Both the position numbers and the translations under genes were made by a program. This document shows, piece after piece, positions 6,472 through 13,964 of a stretch of DNA of 41,328 nt. The stretch's first letter is position 1. Every line of letters begins with the position of its first letter. The notes under the pieces were generated by a model. It did not search any database. It was given only the letters and a program-made list of their open reading frames with translations, and had not been told where the DNA came from. The DNA is from Nocardioides sp. Its GTDB lineage: Bacteria > Actinomycetota > Actinomycetes > Propionibacteriales > Nocardioidaceae. The stretch is taken from assembly GCF_014360585.1 (NCBI RefSeq), contig NZ_JACIXG010000045.1, forward strand, positions 1 through 41,328, in the 5' to 3' direction.

Positions 6472-7767
6472 ATGAGCGCGCTCGAGCACCCCGGTCTCGT
6501 CTTTCGCAGCCTCGACCCGTTCGACGGGGACGAGGCCCTGCTGAAGGGATGGTACGAAGCGACTCGACGTGGCTTCCACCAGGCCCGAGGCAACGACGAC
6601 GGGCTGCAGGTCTGGCGCGATCACATCCGCGCCGACTCGGTGACGCTGCGAGGCGCATGGACGGAGAGCTCGGAGTTCTCCTCCGCCACGATCCCGGTCG
6701 CGACCTTCTCGTCCTGGACGTCGCCGGTCAACGTCGGTGGCGGCGCCAGCCTGCCGGCACTGCTGATCAGCGACGTGACCGTCTCCCCCACCCACCGACG
6801 CCAGGGGCTGCTGCGCAGGCTGATGACCGTCGCGCTCGCCGACGCGGTCGCGGCGGGGGTGCCGCTGGCGGCGCTGACCGTCTCGGAGGGTTCGATCTAC
6901 GGTCGTTTCGGGTTCGGCACGGCCACACATCTGCGCCAGGTCGAGGTCGATGTGACCTCGACGTTCCGCTACCGTCCGGAGGTTCCCGACGACGACGGCT
7001 CGGTGACGCTGGTCGAGCCTTCCGAGGCGTGGAAGACGGTCGCCAAGATCTACGGCACCTTCCAGGAACGCACCCGCGGATCGGTCACCAGGCCACAGTT
7101 CTACGAGCCGATGCTCTCCAGCGCCTACGACTTCGGGGGCGACTCGAAGGGCGAGTCGAAGCAGCGGGCCGTGCTGCACCTGGACGCCTCCGGCGCACCC
7201 GACGGCTACGCGATCTACAAGACCGCCGACGAGCGCAACGACTCCGGACTGCGGATGGCGCGGGTCGTCGACCTGGTGGCCCTGACCCCGGCGGCCTACC
7301 TGCGGCTGTGGCGCTTCCTCGCCGACATCGACCTCGTGGAGCGGGTCGCGTGGCGCAAAGCGCCGCTCCAGGACCCGCTCTACTGGGCGCTCGCCGAGCC
7401 GTTCGCGGTCAAGAGCGCCGAGATCGACGACATGCTGTGGGTGCGGGTGCTCGATGTGCCGGCGGCGCTGCAGGCACGACCCTGGTACGCCGCGGGCGAG
7501 GTCGTCCTCGGCGTCGACGACGCGCTCGGACATGCTGCCGGTGCCTGGCGGGTCGCGGTGAGGGACGGGGTCGTCGAGGTCACCCCGACCGACGCCGACC
7601 CCACCGTCGAGCTGGCCGCGGACACCCTCGGCGCCCTGTATCTCGGTGGCGTCGACGTCCGCACCTTGGCGGCGGCCGGCCGGATCACCGGCTCGCCCGA
7701 GGCGATCGAGACCTGGGCCGCGATGGCCGACGGCGGTCCGCCGCCCTACTGCATCACCGGTTTCTGA
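6472..7767 (+). CDS. Eis-like GNAT N-acetyltransferase
   Basis: A 431-aa protein of the Eis family, acetyl-CoA-dependent N-acetyltransferases with two GNAT-like domains and a C-terminal SCP2-like domain; mycobacterial Eis acetylates aminoglycosides and other amines. The acetyl-CoA loop is seen as VSPTHRRQGLLRRLM from about residue 104, with RRQG at 109-112. SEGSIYGRFGFG at 139-149 matches the segment that carries the catalytic Tyr in Eis (Y143 here). The chain ends in CITGF, and Eis also ends in Phe, whose terminal carboxylate takes part in catalysis. Length fits Eis (about 400-430). Substrate is not predictable; resistance, polyamine or protein targets are all possible. Confidence 0.85.
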   Translation: MSALEHPGLVFRSLDPFDGDEALLKGWYEATRRGFHQARGNDDGLQVWRDHIRADSVTLRGAWTESSEFSSATIPVATFSSWTSPVNVGGGASLPALLISDVTVSPTHRRQGLLRRLMTVALADAVAAGVPLAALTVSEGSIYGRFGFGTATHLRQVEVDVTSTFRYRPEVPDDDGSVTLVEPSEAWKTVAKIYGTFQERTRGSVTRPQFYEPMLSSAYDFGGDSKGESKQRAVLHLDASGAPDGYAIYKTADERNDSGLRMARVVDLVALTPAAYLRLWRFLADIDLVERVAWRKAPLQDPLYWALAEPFAVKSAEIDDMLWVRVLDVPAALQARPWYAAGEVVLGVDDALGHAAGAWRVAVRDGVVEVTPTDADPTVELAADTLGALYLGGVDVRTLAAAGRITGSPEAIETWAAMADGGPPPYCITGF

Positions 7768-7778
7768 GGGCCCCGGCG

Positions 7779-7784
7779 TACCAT
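7779..7784 (+). promoter_or_regulatory. -10 element, leaderless start of msrB
   Basis: TACCAT ends 7 bases before ATG 7792, in the 24-base gap after the Eis-like gene. It suggests msrB can be transcribed on its own. Confidence 0.4.
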
Positions 7785-7791
7785 TTCAACC

Positions 7792-8196
7792 ATGGGTTAC
7801 AACGTGGAGAAGTCCGACGAGGAGTGGCGTGCAGAGCTGACGCCTGAGGAGTACGCGGTGCTGCGTGAGGCGGGCACCGAGCGGGCGTTCACGGGTGAAT
7901 ACACCGACACCGAGGCCAAGGGCATCTACTCGTGCAAGGCCTGCAAGGCCAAGCTCTTCGAGTCCGACACCAAGTTCCACTCCGGCTGCGGCTGGCCGTC
8001 GTTCTACCAGCCGATCAGCGACACGATCGAATACATCGAGGACAAGTCGCACGGGATGGACCGGGTCGAGGTGCGCTGCGCCAACTGCGGCTCCCATCTC
8101 GGCCACGTCTTCCCCGACGGCTACGGCACCCCGACCGGCGACCGGTTCTGCATCAACTCGATCTCGATCAGCCTGGAGCCGGCCGACCAGGCCTGA
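7792..8196 (+). CDS. msrB: Peptide-methionine (R)-S-oxide reductase MsrB
   Basis: A 134-aa cytosolic enzyme that reduces methionine-R-sulfoxide in proteins with thioredoxin, part of oxidative damage repair. The zinc site is complete, with C48 and C51 in YSCKACK and C96 and C99 in CANC. GCGWPSF at 65-71 is the family signature, and the catalytic Cys is C120 in RFCINSISISL. Full length for the family. Its stop lies 4 bases from the stop of the convergent acyltransferase gene. In mycobacteria msrB sits close to hemQ; here the two are 10 kb apart, with other genes between. Confidence 0.95.
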   Translation: MGYNVEKSDEEWRAELTPEEYAVLREAGTERAFTGEYTDTEAKGIYSCKACKAKLFESDTKFHSGCGWPSFYQPISDTIEYIEDKSHGMDRVEVRCANCGSHLGHVFPDGYGTPTGDRFCINSISISLEPADQA

Positions 8197-8200
8197 TCGC

Positions 8201-9379
8201 TCAGCTGACCGGCTCCCGCTCACGCACGGGCGAGTCCACCCGAGTGAGGGCGGGGGCCGGGATGCGCTTGGTCCGGGGACGTCCGTCCTCCTGGGCCAGC
8301 GACTCGAAGGAGCGCTTGAGCCCACGCTTGAGCAGCGGGGAGAGCGGCCGCTCGACGAGCCGGTGGATGAGCCAGGCGAGGACGACGGAGGCGCCGACGG
8401 CGATGGCCAGGACCGCGTAGCGCGGCAGGTCGTCCTGGAGAAGTCGGATGATCGCGAATCCCCAGTACTGGTGGATGAGGTAGAGCGGGTAGGTCAGCAG
8501 GCCGGCCGTCGTGAGCCAGCTGCCGGTGATCCGGGAGACCGGTGTGAGGGTGACCAGGGCGACCAGCACGAAGCACGCCAGGCTGGCCAGCACGCACCAG
8601 ATCACCGGCGGCTCGAAGGCGGTCCACTCCATCAGCCGTTCCCGGGTGTTGAGCGAGGCCCAGCCCGCACCGAGGGCGACGTTCTGCAGCACCACCAGCC
8701 ACGCCAGCAGGTTCCGCTTGTCCCGCGCCACCATGTAGATCGCCATCCCGCCGGCGAACATCGGGGCGTACTCGGCGATCAGCAGATCACTGAGCAGCCC
8801 GGCGCCGGCGGCCTCGGCCAGCACCGCGGCAGTCGGCCAGATCGCCGCGAAGGCGAGCACGCGGGTCCCGGTCAGCCCGAAGAGCATCAGGATCCCGATG
8901 AGGACGTAGAACCGCAACTCGAACCAGAGCGTCCAGTAGACGCCGTCGACCATCGGCACCGAGAACGCCGTCTGCACCATCGTCAGGTTCACGCCCACCT
9001 CGGTCAGCTCGACCTGCTTGCCGGTGGGGGCCCATACGAACATCAGCAGGCCTGCGGTGAGCAGTACCGCCGCCCAGTAGCCCGGGAAGAGCCGCGAGAT
9101 CCGTGAGGTCGTGAACGAGGTGACGTCACGCCCCCAGGCCGACATCAGGATGACGAACCCCGAGATGATGAAGAAGAGGTCGACGCCGAACTGCCCGAAG
9201 ACCGTGAAGTCGGACAGGTCGGGGAAGAACTCCGAGGAGTTGGTGCCCTCCTGCCACGGGTCATGGGCGCGTGCCGTGAAGTGGTAGAGCACCACGACGA
9301 TGGCGGCAAAGAGGCGGACGGCGTCAAGGACGGCCATCCGCCCGAGCGACGGCTCGGTGGGGGGCTTCGAGGCAGACAC
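8201..9379 (-). CDS. Membrane acyltransferase 3 family (OafA/YrhL-like)
   Basis: A 392-aa integral membrane protein of the acyltransferase 3 family, which transfers acetyl or other acyl groups onto cell-surface sugars, lipids or secondary metabolites. About ten hydrophobic segments run along the chain. The N-terminal helix has LDAVRLFAAIVVVLYHFTA with the family's conserved Arg and His, and FGVDLFFIISGFVILMSAWGRD is the second signature. The C-terminus is a charged cytoplasmic tail. No SGNH domain is attached. The start is GTG 9379. It is divergent from the sulfotransferase-like gene, with a 7-bp inverted repeat in the gap. Acceptor unknown. Confidence 0.85.
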   Translation of the reverse strand: MSASKPPTEPSLGRMAVLDAVRLFAAIVVVLYHFTARAHDPWQEGTNSSEFFPDLSDFTVFGQFGVDLFFIISGFVILMSAWGRDVTSFTTSRISRLFPGYWAAVLLTAGLLMFVWAPTGKQVELTEVGVNLTMVQTAFSVPMVDGVYWTLWFELRFYVLIGILMLFGLTGTRVLAFAAIWPTAAVLAEAAGAGLLSDLLIAEYAPMFAGGMAIYMVARDKRNLLAWLVVLQNVALGAGWASLNTRERLMEWTAFEPPVIWCVLASLACFVLVALVTLTPVSRITGSWLTTAGLLTYPLYLIHQYWGFAIIRLLQDDLPRYAVLAIAVGASVVLAWLIHRLVERPLSPLLKRGLKRSFESLAQEDGRPRTKRIPAPALTRVDSPVREREPVS

Positions 9380-9434
9380 AGCGATCCTGGGGTTGGGGGA
9401 CCTTCAGATGAGCGTGGAGCGAACCCGGAGCGTA

Positions 9435-9454
9435 CATAGCCCGAACAGGCTATG
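9435..9454. promoter_or_regulatory. 7-bp inverted repeat in a divergent promoter region
   Basis: CATAGCC at 9435-9441 and GGCTATG at 9448-9454 are perfect complements around a 6-base centre. The site lies between the divergent acyltransferase and sulfotransferase-like genes. It could be an operator for either gene; no regulator gene is adjacent. Confidence 0.4.
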
Positions 9455-9513
9455 GGAAACCACCGCGTCGAGCCATCCGGGTAGTTATCACGACAACGTC
9501 CTGGCCCGGGCGA

Positions 9514-9519
9514 TACGTT
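9514..9519 (+). promoter_or_regulatory. -10 element, leaderless start of the sulfotransferase-like gene
   Basis: TACGTT ends 6 bases before the GTG at 9526. It supports GTG 9526 as the start and a leaderless message. Confidence 0.45.
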
Positions 9520-9525
9520 GAGGCT

Positions 9526-10308
9526 GTGACGGTGCGGATCGCGATGTGGTCAGGGCCCAGGAACCTGTCCACGGCGCTGATGCGCTCGTTCGAGAACAGG
9601 CCGGACTGCACGGCCCTCGACGAGCCTCTGTACGCCGCCTACCTCTCGGCGACGGGCATCGACCATCCCGGACGTGATGACGTGCTCGCCTCCCAGCCGA
9701 CCGACTGGCGGGTCGTGGCCCAGGAGATCACGTCGGGCCCTGTCGACTCGGCGGTGCAGTACCAGAAGCACATGACCCACCACCTGCTCCCGGAGATGGA
9801 CCACGGCGCCTTCGCCGGGCTCTCGCACGCGTTCCTGGTCCGGGACCCGGAGCGGGTGCTGACCTCGTACGCCAAGGTTCGCGAGGAGCCGACGCTCGAG
9901 GACCTCGGGCTGCCGCAGCAGGTGGCGATCTTCGAGGAGTTCGGCGGGCCTGTCGTGGATGCCGCCTCGATCCTGGCCTCGCCTCGCGCGGCGCTCACCG
10001 GGCTGTGCGAGGCGCTGGGGATCGGGTTCGACGAGGCGATGCTGTCGTGGCCGGCCGGCCCCCGCAGCTCCGACGGGGTGTGGGCACCGCACTGGTACTC
10101 AGGGGTGTGGGCCTCGACCGGTTTCGCGGCCTCCTCCCCCGGCGCCGCCGACCCGCTGCCCTCGCGACTGGCGCCGCTGCTGGAGCGCTGCCGGCCCTAC
10201 TACGATCGCCTCGCCCCCTATGTCATGACCCCGATATCAAGAAGAGCGACTGATGCTGCAGACCTACGACCCCCGCAACGACGATCTCCAGGTCTGGATC
10301 AACGGTGA
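9526..10308 (+). CDS. Sulfotransferase-family P-loop protein
   Basis: A 260-aa protein of the sulfotransferase-like P-loop family. The N-terminus carries MWSGPRNLSTALMRSFENR, where SGPRNLST occupies the position of the PAPS 5'-phosphosulfate loop, followed by DEPLYAAYL. A second phosphate-binding element may be the HAFLVRDPERVLTSYAK region, which matches the family's RDP...S motif. The last 18 codons overlap the downstream aminotransferase gene in another frame (56 bases), so the two are translationally linked. Pairing of this protein type with a class IV aminotransferase recurs, including as fused plant proteins annotated as aminotransferase-like (from memory). The substrate is unknown; sulfation itself is not proven. 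Confidence 0.75.
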   Translation: MTVRIAMWSGPRNLSTALMRSFENRPDCTALDEPLYAAYLSATGIDHPGRDDVLASQPTDWRVVAQEITSGPVDSAVQYQKHMTHHLLPEMDHGAFAGLSHAFLVRDPERVLTSYAKVREEPTLEDLGLPQQVAIFEEFGGPVVDAASILASPRAALTGLCEALGIGFDEAMLSWPAGPRSSDGVWAPHWYSGVWASTGFAASSPGAADPLPSRLAPLLERCRPYYDRLAPYVMTPISRRATDAADLRPPQRRSPGLDQR

Positions 10309-11146
10309 GCTCAGCCACCGCCTGGATGCGCGGATCTCGCCGTTCGACTCGCTCGCCCAGGGCGGCGACGGCGTCTGGGAGGGCCTCCGGCTCACCCAGG
10401 GACGCATCTTCAAGCTCTCCGAGCATCTGCTCCGGCTTCGCCGTTCGGCGCGGGCGATGGCGTTCTCCGACATCCCCTCCGACGAGTTCATGACCCAGGC
10501 GATCCGGGAGTGCCTTGCGGCCAACGGGATGCGCGACGACGTCCACATCCGGCTCACCCTCTCCCGCGGGGTGAAGGTCACCTCCGGGATGGATCCCCGG
10601 CTCAACCAGTCAGGCCCGACGCTGATCGTGCTGGCGGAGTTCAAGTCCCCGGTCTACGACGACTCGGGGATCACGCTGGTCACCGCGGCCCAGCGCCGCC
10701 CGCGCGCCGACATGCTCGACCCGAAGATCCACCACAACAACCTGATCCCCTCGATCCTGGCCAAGGTCGAGGCCAACAACGCGGGCGCCGACGACGCGCT
10801 GATGCTCGACGACGCCGGCTTCGTCGCCGAGACCAACGCGACCCATTTCTTCCACGTACGCGACGGGGTGCTGCGCACCTCGACGACCCGCGCCTGCCCT
10901 GAGGGGATCACCCGGGCGACCGTGCTGGAGCTCGCTGCCGACCTGGGTCTGCCGGTGGACGTCGGTGACTTCTCGCTCACCGACGCCCACACGGCCGACG
11001 AGGCCTTCGTGACCGGCACGATGGGCGGACTCACCCCGGTCGTCTCGCTCGACGGTCGGCCGATCGAGCGCGGGCCGGTGACGCAGCAGCTCTCGAAAGC
11101 GTACGCAGACCTGCAGGCGACCTCGGGGACGGTCGTCGCGGGCTGA
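10253..11146 (+). CDS. Class IV aminotransferase (branched-chain/D-amino-acid aminotransferase-like)
   Basis: A 297-aa PLP enzyme of fold type IV, the family of branched-chain aminotransferase, D-amino-acid aminotransferase and aminodeoxychorismate lyase. The likely PLP lysine is K158 in LDPKIHHNNLIPSILAK. The phosphate-side signature follows (ADDALMLDDAGFVAETNATHFF, with E193). The C-terminal GTMGGLTPVVSLDGRPI is also typical of the family. The usual KSLNYL around the lysine is replaced by KIHHNNLI, so it is not a standard IlvE and the substrate may be unusual. ATG 10253 lies inside the end of the sulfotransferase-like gene, which indicates coupling. It is followed by an array of three hairpins. 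Confidence 0.85.
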   Translation: MLQTYDPRNDDLQVWINGELSHRLDARISPFDSLAQGGDGVWEGLRLTQGRIFKLSEHLLRLRRSARAMAFSDIPSDEFMTQAIRECLAANGMRDDVHIRLTLSRGVKVTSGMDPRLNQSGPTLIVLAEFKSPVYDDSGITLVTAAQRRPRADMLDPKIHHNNLIPSILAKVEANNAGADDALMLDDAGFVAETNATHFFHVRDGVLRTSTTRACPEGITRATVLELAADLGLPVDVGDFSLTDAHTADEAFVTGTMGGLTPVVSLDGRPIERGPVTQQLSKAYADLQATSGTVVAG

Positions 11147-11152
11147 ATGCTG

Positions 11153-11230
11153 ACCGAGGTAACTCGGTGAGCGCGCGCTTCCTTCGTAGAGTTCCACGAA
11201 GGAAGCGGCGGCCGACCGAGGTAACTCGGT
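11153..11230. terminator. Three-hairpin array between convergent genes
   Basis: ACCGAG-GTAA-CTCGGT occurs twice, at 11153-11168 and 11215-11230 (6-bp stem, GTAA loop of the GNRA type). Between them is a 12-bp stem with arms 11176-11187 and 11196-11207 and an 8-base loop. The array fills the gap between the aminotransferase and F420 oxidoreductase genes, so it probably ends transcription from both sides. No T-tract follows, which is common in actinobacteria. Confidence 0.7.
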
Positions 11231-11236
11231 GAACGG

Positions 11237-12001
11237 TCAGGCGCCGACAGAGTCGCGCCAGGCGACGAGGTCCTCGAGCGGCTTGAGGTCGTAGTCGGGA
11301 CCGTTGACGCCGTAGGTGAACAGCCGGGCACCGGCGTCGTAGAGCGGCTTGGCGGCCTCCGCGCTGTCAGCGGCGGTCGAGATCTCGATCTCGTTCACGT
11401 CGCGGCCGATCGCCTCGCAGTGGCCGGCGAGCACGCCGCGCTTGCGCTCCAGGGTCTCCACGTCGGAGAAGGAGTGCCAGATGTCGGCGTGCTTCGCGAC
11501 GTACTTCAGGGTCTTCTTCTCCCCGCCACCACCGATCAGGACGGGGATCTTGCGGGTCGGGGCGGGGTTGAGCTTCTCCCAGCGCGCCTCGATCTGCGGG
11601 AGGGCCTCGCCGAGGGCGTCGAGGCGGCCGCCGGCGGTCCCGAACTCGTAGCCGTACTCGGTGTAGTCCCGCTCGAACCAGCCCGAGCCGATACCGAAGA
11701 CCAGGCGGCCGCCGGAGATGTGGTCGACGGTGCGGGCCATGTCGGCGAGCAGCTCGGGGTTGCGGTAGGAGTTGCAGGTCACCAGACAGCCGATCTCGGC
11801 GCGCGAGGTCTGCTCGGCCCACGCCGCGAGCATGGTCCAGGCCTCGAAGTGCTTGCCGTCGGGCTCGCCGTAGAGCGGGTAGAAGTGGTCCCAGTTGAAG
11901 ATCACGTCGACACCGATCTCCTCGGCGCGGCGCGCGGCGTCGCGGATCTGGTCGTAGTCGGCGTGCTGGGGCTGGATCTGGACTCCGATGCGGATCGTCA
12001 T
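11237..12001 (-). CDS. F420-dependent LLM-class oxidoreductase
   Basis: A 254-aa luciferase-like TIM-barrel oxidoreductase of the F420-dependent class common in actinobacteria. The chain opens with MTIRIGVQIQPQHADYDQI and shows NWDHFYPLYG, a segment typical of the F420 group, then GRLVFGIGSGWFERDYTEYG and PVLIGGGGEKKTLKYVAKHAD, the cofactor-phosphate-binding part. It is shorter than the usual 280-330 aa but has all core elements. The start at 12001 rather than further upstream is set by a promoter whose -10 lies 7 bases ahead. Substrate unknown. Confidence 0.85.
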   Translation of the reverse strand: MTIRIGVQIQPQHADYDQIRDAARRAEEIGVDVIFNWDHFYPLYGEPDGKHFEAWTMLAAWAEQTSRAEIGCLVTCNSYRNPELLADMARTVDHISGGRLVFGIGSGWFERDYTEYGYEFGTAGGRLDALGEALPQIEARWEKLNPAPTRKIPVLIGGGGEKKTLKYVAKHADIWHSFSDVETLERKRGVLAGHCEAIGRDVNEIEISTAADSAEAAKPLYDAGARLFTYGVNGPDYDLKPLEDLVAWRDSVGA

Positions 12002-12008
12002 GTCCTCA

Positions 12009-12036
12009 ACACTACGGAGCGCCTGGCCTTTGTCCA
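12009..12036 (-). promoter_or_regulatory. Leaderless promoter of the F420 oxidoreductase gene
   Basis: On the minus strand, TGGACA (12031-12036) and TAGTGT (12009-12014) are 16 bases apart, and the ATG at 12001 begins 7 bases after the -10. The match to a housekeeping promoter is good and fixes the start. Confidence 0.6.
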
Positions 12037-12104
12037 CGCGTCAATCGGTTCTATCGTTCGGCAGGCGGCGGATCGCGCCGTACGAGAGCTGAAGAGGGTA
12101 CGAG

Positions 12105-13385
12105 ATGCGATTCGGTTGGGACCTGCACGAAGACGGCAAGAACGTACGGGACGGCGCGATCGTCAAGCCCGGCGAGCGGTTGAGCTGGCCGAGGACCATC
12201 GGGTTCGGCGGCCAGCACGTGGTCGCGATGTTCGGCGCCACGTTCCTGGTGCCTCTTCTGACCGGCTTCCCGCCGACCACGACCCTGTTCTTCTCCGGCG
12301 TCGGCACGCTGCTGTTCCTGCTCATCACGCGCAACCGGCTGCCCAGCTACCTCGGCTCCTCGTTCGCCTTCATCGCGCCGATCGGTGCCGCGATGGCGGG
12401 CAGCGGGATGGGGGAAGCACTCTTCGGCATCCTGGTCACCGGCGCGCTGCTGGCCCTGGTCGGCGTGATCGTGATGGTCACCGGCACCCGCTGGATCGAG
12501 GCGCTGATGCCACCGGTGGTGACCGGTGCAATCGTCGCGCTGATCGGTCTCAACCTGGCGTCGGCCGCGACCAACAACGTGGTCGGTGGTGACCCGGCCA
12601 ACCCGGACAACGGCGCGGCGCTGATCGCCACGATCACCCTGGCGACCGTACTGATCGTCGCTGTCGCCTTCCGCGGACTGATCGCACGGCTCTCGATCCT
12701 GGTCGGTGTCGTCGTGGGCTACGTGGCCGCGCTGATCGCCGGCCAGATCGACACCTCGGAGTTCCAGAAGGCCGCCTGGTTCGGGCTCCCCGACTTCACC
12801 ACGCCGACCGTGTCCTGGTCCGTCGTGCCCATGTTCCTGCCGGTCGTGCTCGTCCTCGTCGCCGAGAACGTCGGCCACGTACGCAGCGTCGCTCATCTCG
12901 CCGGCGACGACTCCATCAACCGCGAGACCGGCCGGGCCCTCTTCGCCGACGGCCTCGCGACAACCATCGCCGGTGGCTTCGGCGGCTCGGCGACGACGAC
13001 GTACGGCGAGAACATCGGCGTCATGACCGCGACCCGGGTCTTCTCCACGGCGGCCTACTGGGTGGCCGGTGTCGTCGCGATCCTGCTCTCGCTCTCACCG
13101 AAGTTCGGCGCGCTGCTCAACACCGTCCCGGCCGGCGTGCTCGGCGGGATCACGGTCGCCCTCTACGGCCTCATCGGCCTGATCGGCATCCGGATCTGGC
13201 TCGACAACCGGGTCGACTTCTCCCAGCCGGTCAACCAGTTCACCGCCGCAGTCGCGCTGGTCATCGGCATCGGCAACCTCACCCTCACCTTCGGTGACCT
13301 GACCTTCACCGGGATCGCGCTGGGCACCATCGCCGCGGTCGTGATCTACCACGGGATGAGCGCCCTGGCGCGTCTGCGGAGGTAG
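12105..13385 (+). CDS. Uracil/xanthine permease (NCS2 family, UraA-like)
   Basis: A 426-aa membrane transporter of the nucleobase:cation symporter-2 family. It has about 14 hydrophobic segments. QHVVAMFGATFLVP from residue 37 is the first signature, with the conserved QH. A second is AENVGHVRSVAHLAG, where the Glu binds the nucleobase in UraA, followed by GFGGSATTTYGENIGVMTATRVFS. These fit the uracil permease branch better than the xanthine branch, but specificity is inferred. A Shine-Dalgarno GAAGAGGG precedes ATG 12105. No pyr operon surrounds it, so it is probably a salvage importer. A strong hairpin overlaps its stop codon. Confidence 0.9.
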   Translation: MRFGWDLHEDGKNVRDGAIVKPGERLSWPRTIGFGGQHVVAMFGATFLVPLLTGFPPTTTLFFSGVGTLLFLLITRNRLPSYLGSSFAFIAPIGAAMAGSGMGEALFGILVTGALLALVGVIVMVTGTRWIEALMPPVVTGAIVALIGLNLASAATNNVVGGDPANPDNGAALIATITLATVLIVAVAFRGLIARLSILVGVVVGYVAALIAGQIDTSEFQKAAWFGLPDFTTPTVSWSVVPMFLPVVLVLVAENVGHVRSVAHLAGDDSINRETGRALFADGLATTIAGGFGGSATTTYGENIGVMTATRVFSTAAYWVAGVVAILLSLSPKFGALLNTVPAGVLGGITVALYGLIGLIGIRIWLDNRVDFSQPVNQFTAAVALVIGIGNLTLTFGDLTFTGIALGTIAAVVIYHGMSALARLRR

Positions 13386-13430
13386 TTGTGAAGCCGAGAG
13401 TGGTCTATGGGCCACTCTCAGCTTCACAAC
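13385..13430. terminator. Long hairpin at the end of the permease gene
   Basis: Arms 13385-13403 and 13412-13430 are 19 bases each with a single mismatch, closing an 8-base loop. The hairpin begins at the last base of the permease stop codon and also contains the stop of the pseudogene on the other strand. It is a likely bidirectional terminator. Confidence 0.75.
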
Positions 13431-13629
13431 CTCCGCTGCAAGACGGTCGCGTCGTCCACGGCCAGGAAGCCGCCACCCTCACCCGAACCGATGATGACGC
13501 CGCCGTCGTCGAGCGTCTCCACGGTCCCCACACCGAGACGAGCTGGCGCAGGATCGGGTCGGCAAGTGCACCCACGCCAGCACCACATCACTTGAGCACG
13601 AAGGCGTTCCGGACATTACGCCGAGTCAT
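13424..13629 (-). pseudogene. Decayed remnant of an unrecognised gene
   Basis: Protein-like sequence survives in two frames on the minus strand. From an ATG at 13629 one reads MTRRNVRNAFVLK, then a TGA. The same frame continues with CGAGVGALADPILRQLVSVW. After a shift to another frame it goes on with TVETLDDGGVIIGSGEGGGF and LAVDDATVLQRRL, ending at 13424. One stop and one frameshift are needed to join these pieces, so this looks like a dead gene end. It lies directly downstream of the candidate immunity gene and may be a leftover of an older toxin or immunity unit. I do not recognise the family. Confidence 0.4.
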
Positions 13630-13679
13630 CAAGATGTGAGCGGATGACAATCAGCAGCCGCCCGCCCCGCCATCGACGC

Positions 13680-13946
13680 TCAAGCCTCTGGCTCGGCCCT
13701 CGCAAAATCGCTTGGTCGGATACTGATTCTCGGTTGAGTTCCCCGCGGGGGTCCGTAACCCAAGAACACTGCCTCGATCTCGTCTCCGATCGCTGGGAGC
13801 GAGTCACGGGCACGCCGCGGATCATCGTCGATCAGAGCATCCAGCAACAGTGCCGCGAGCTCTGACTCTCCGATGTCCACGAACGCGCCGTACGCCTCGT
13901 GACGAACCACGCGGCCTCGTACTCGTTGTCCGACGGTCAGCATCAT
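13680..13946 (-). CDS. Small S1-like protein, candidate immunity protein of the RHS toxin
   Basis: An 88-aa protein that reads as one S1-type OB fold: VGQRVRGRVVRHEAYGAFVDIGE at the start (the S1 pattern of GxVxGxV...GafVdig), then a helical insert, GDEIEAVFLGYG, and QPRISIRPSDF, where S1 domains have the LSxR strand. Two ATGs in a row (13946, 13943) can start it. It begins 18 bases after the end of the RHS gene on the same strand, which is where immunity genes for RHS toxins are normally found. Its base composition is less GC-rich by eye than the surrounding core genes, as is that of the toxin tip. The S1 assignment is from pattern; the immunity role is inferred from position. Confidence 0.6.
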   Translation of the reverse strand: MMLTVGQRVRGRVVRHEAYGAFVDIGESELAALLLDALIDDDPRRARDSLPAIGDEIEAVFLGYGPPRGTQPRISIRPSDFARAEPEA

Positions 13947-13964
13947 GACTCCTGGTCGTGGGGG

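Noticed and set aside
11153..11230. Possible start of a CRISPR array because of an exact palindromic repeat
   Set aside because: Only two copies, the unit between them is itself a hairpin, and there are no cas genes.
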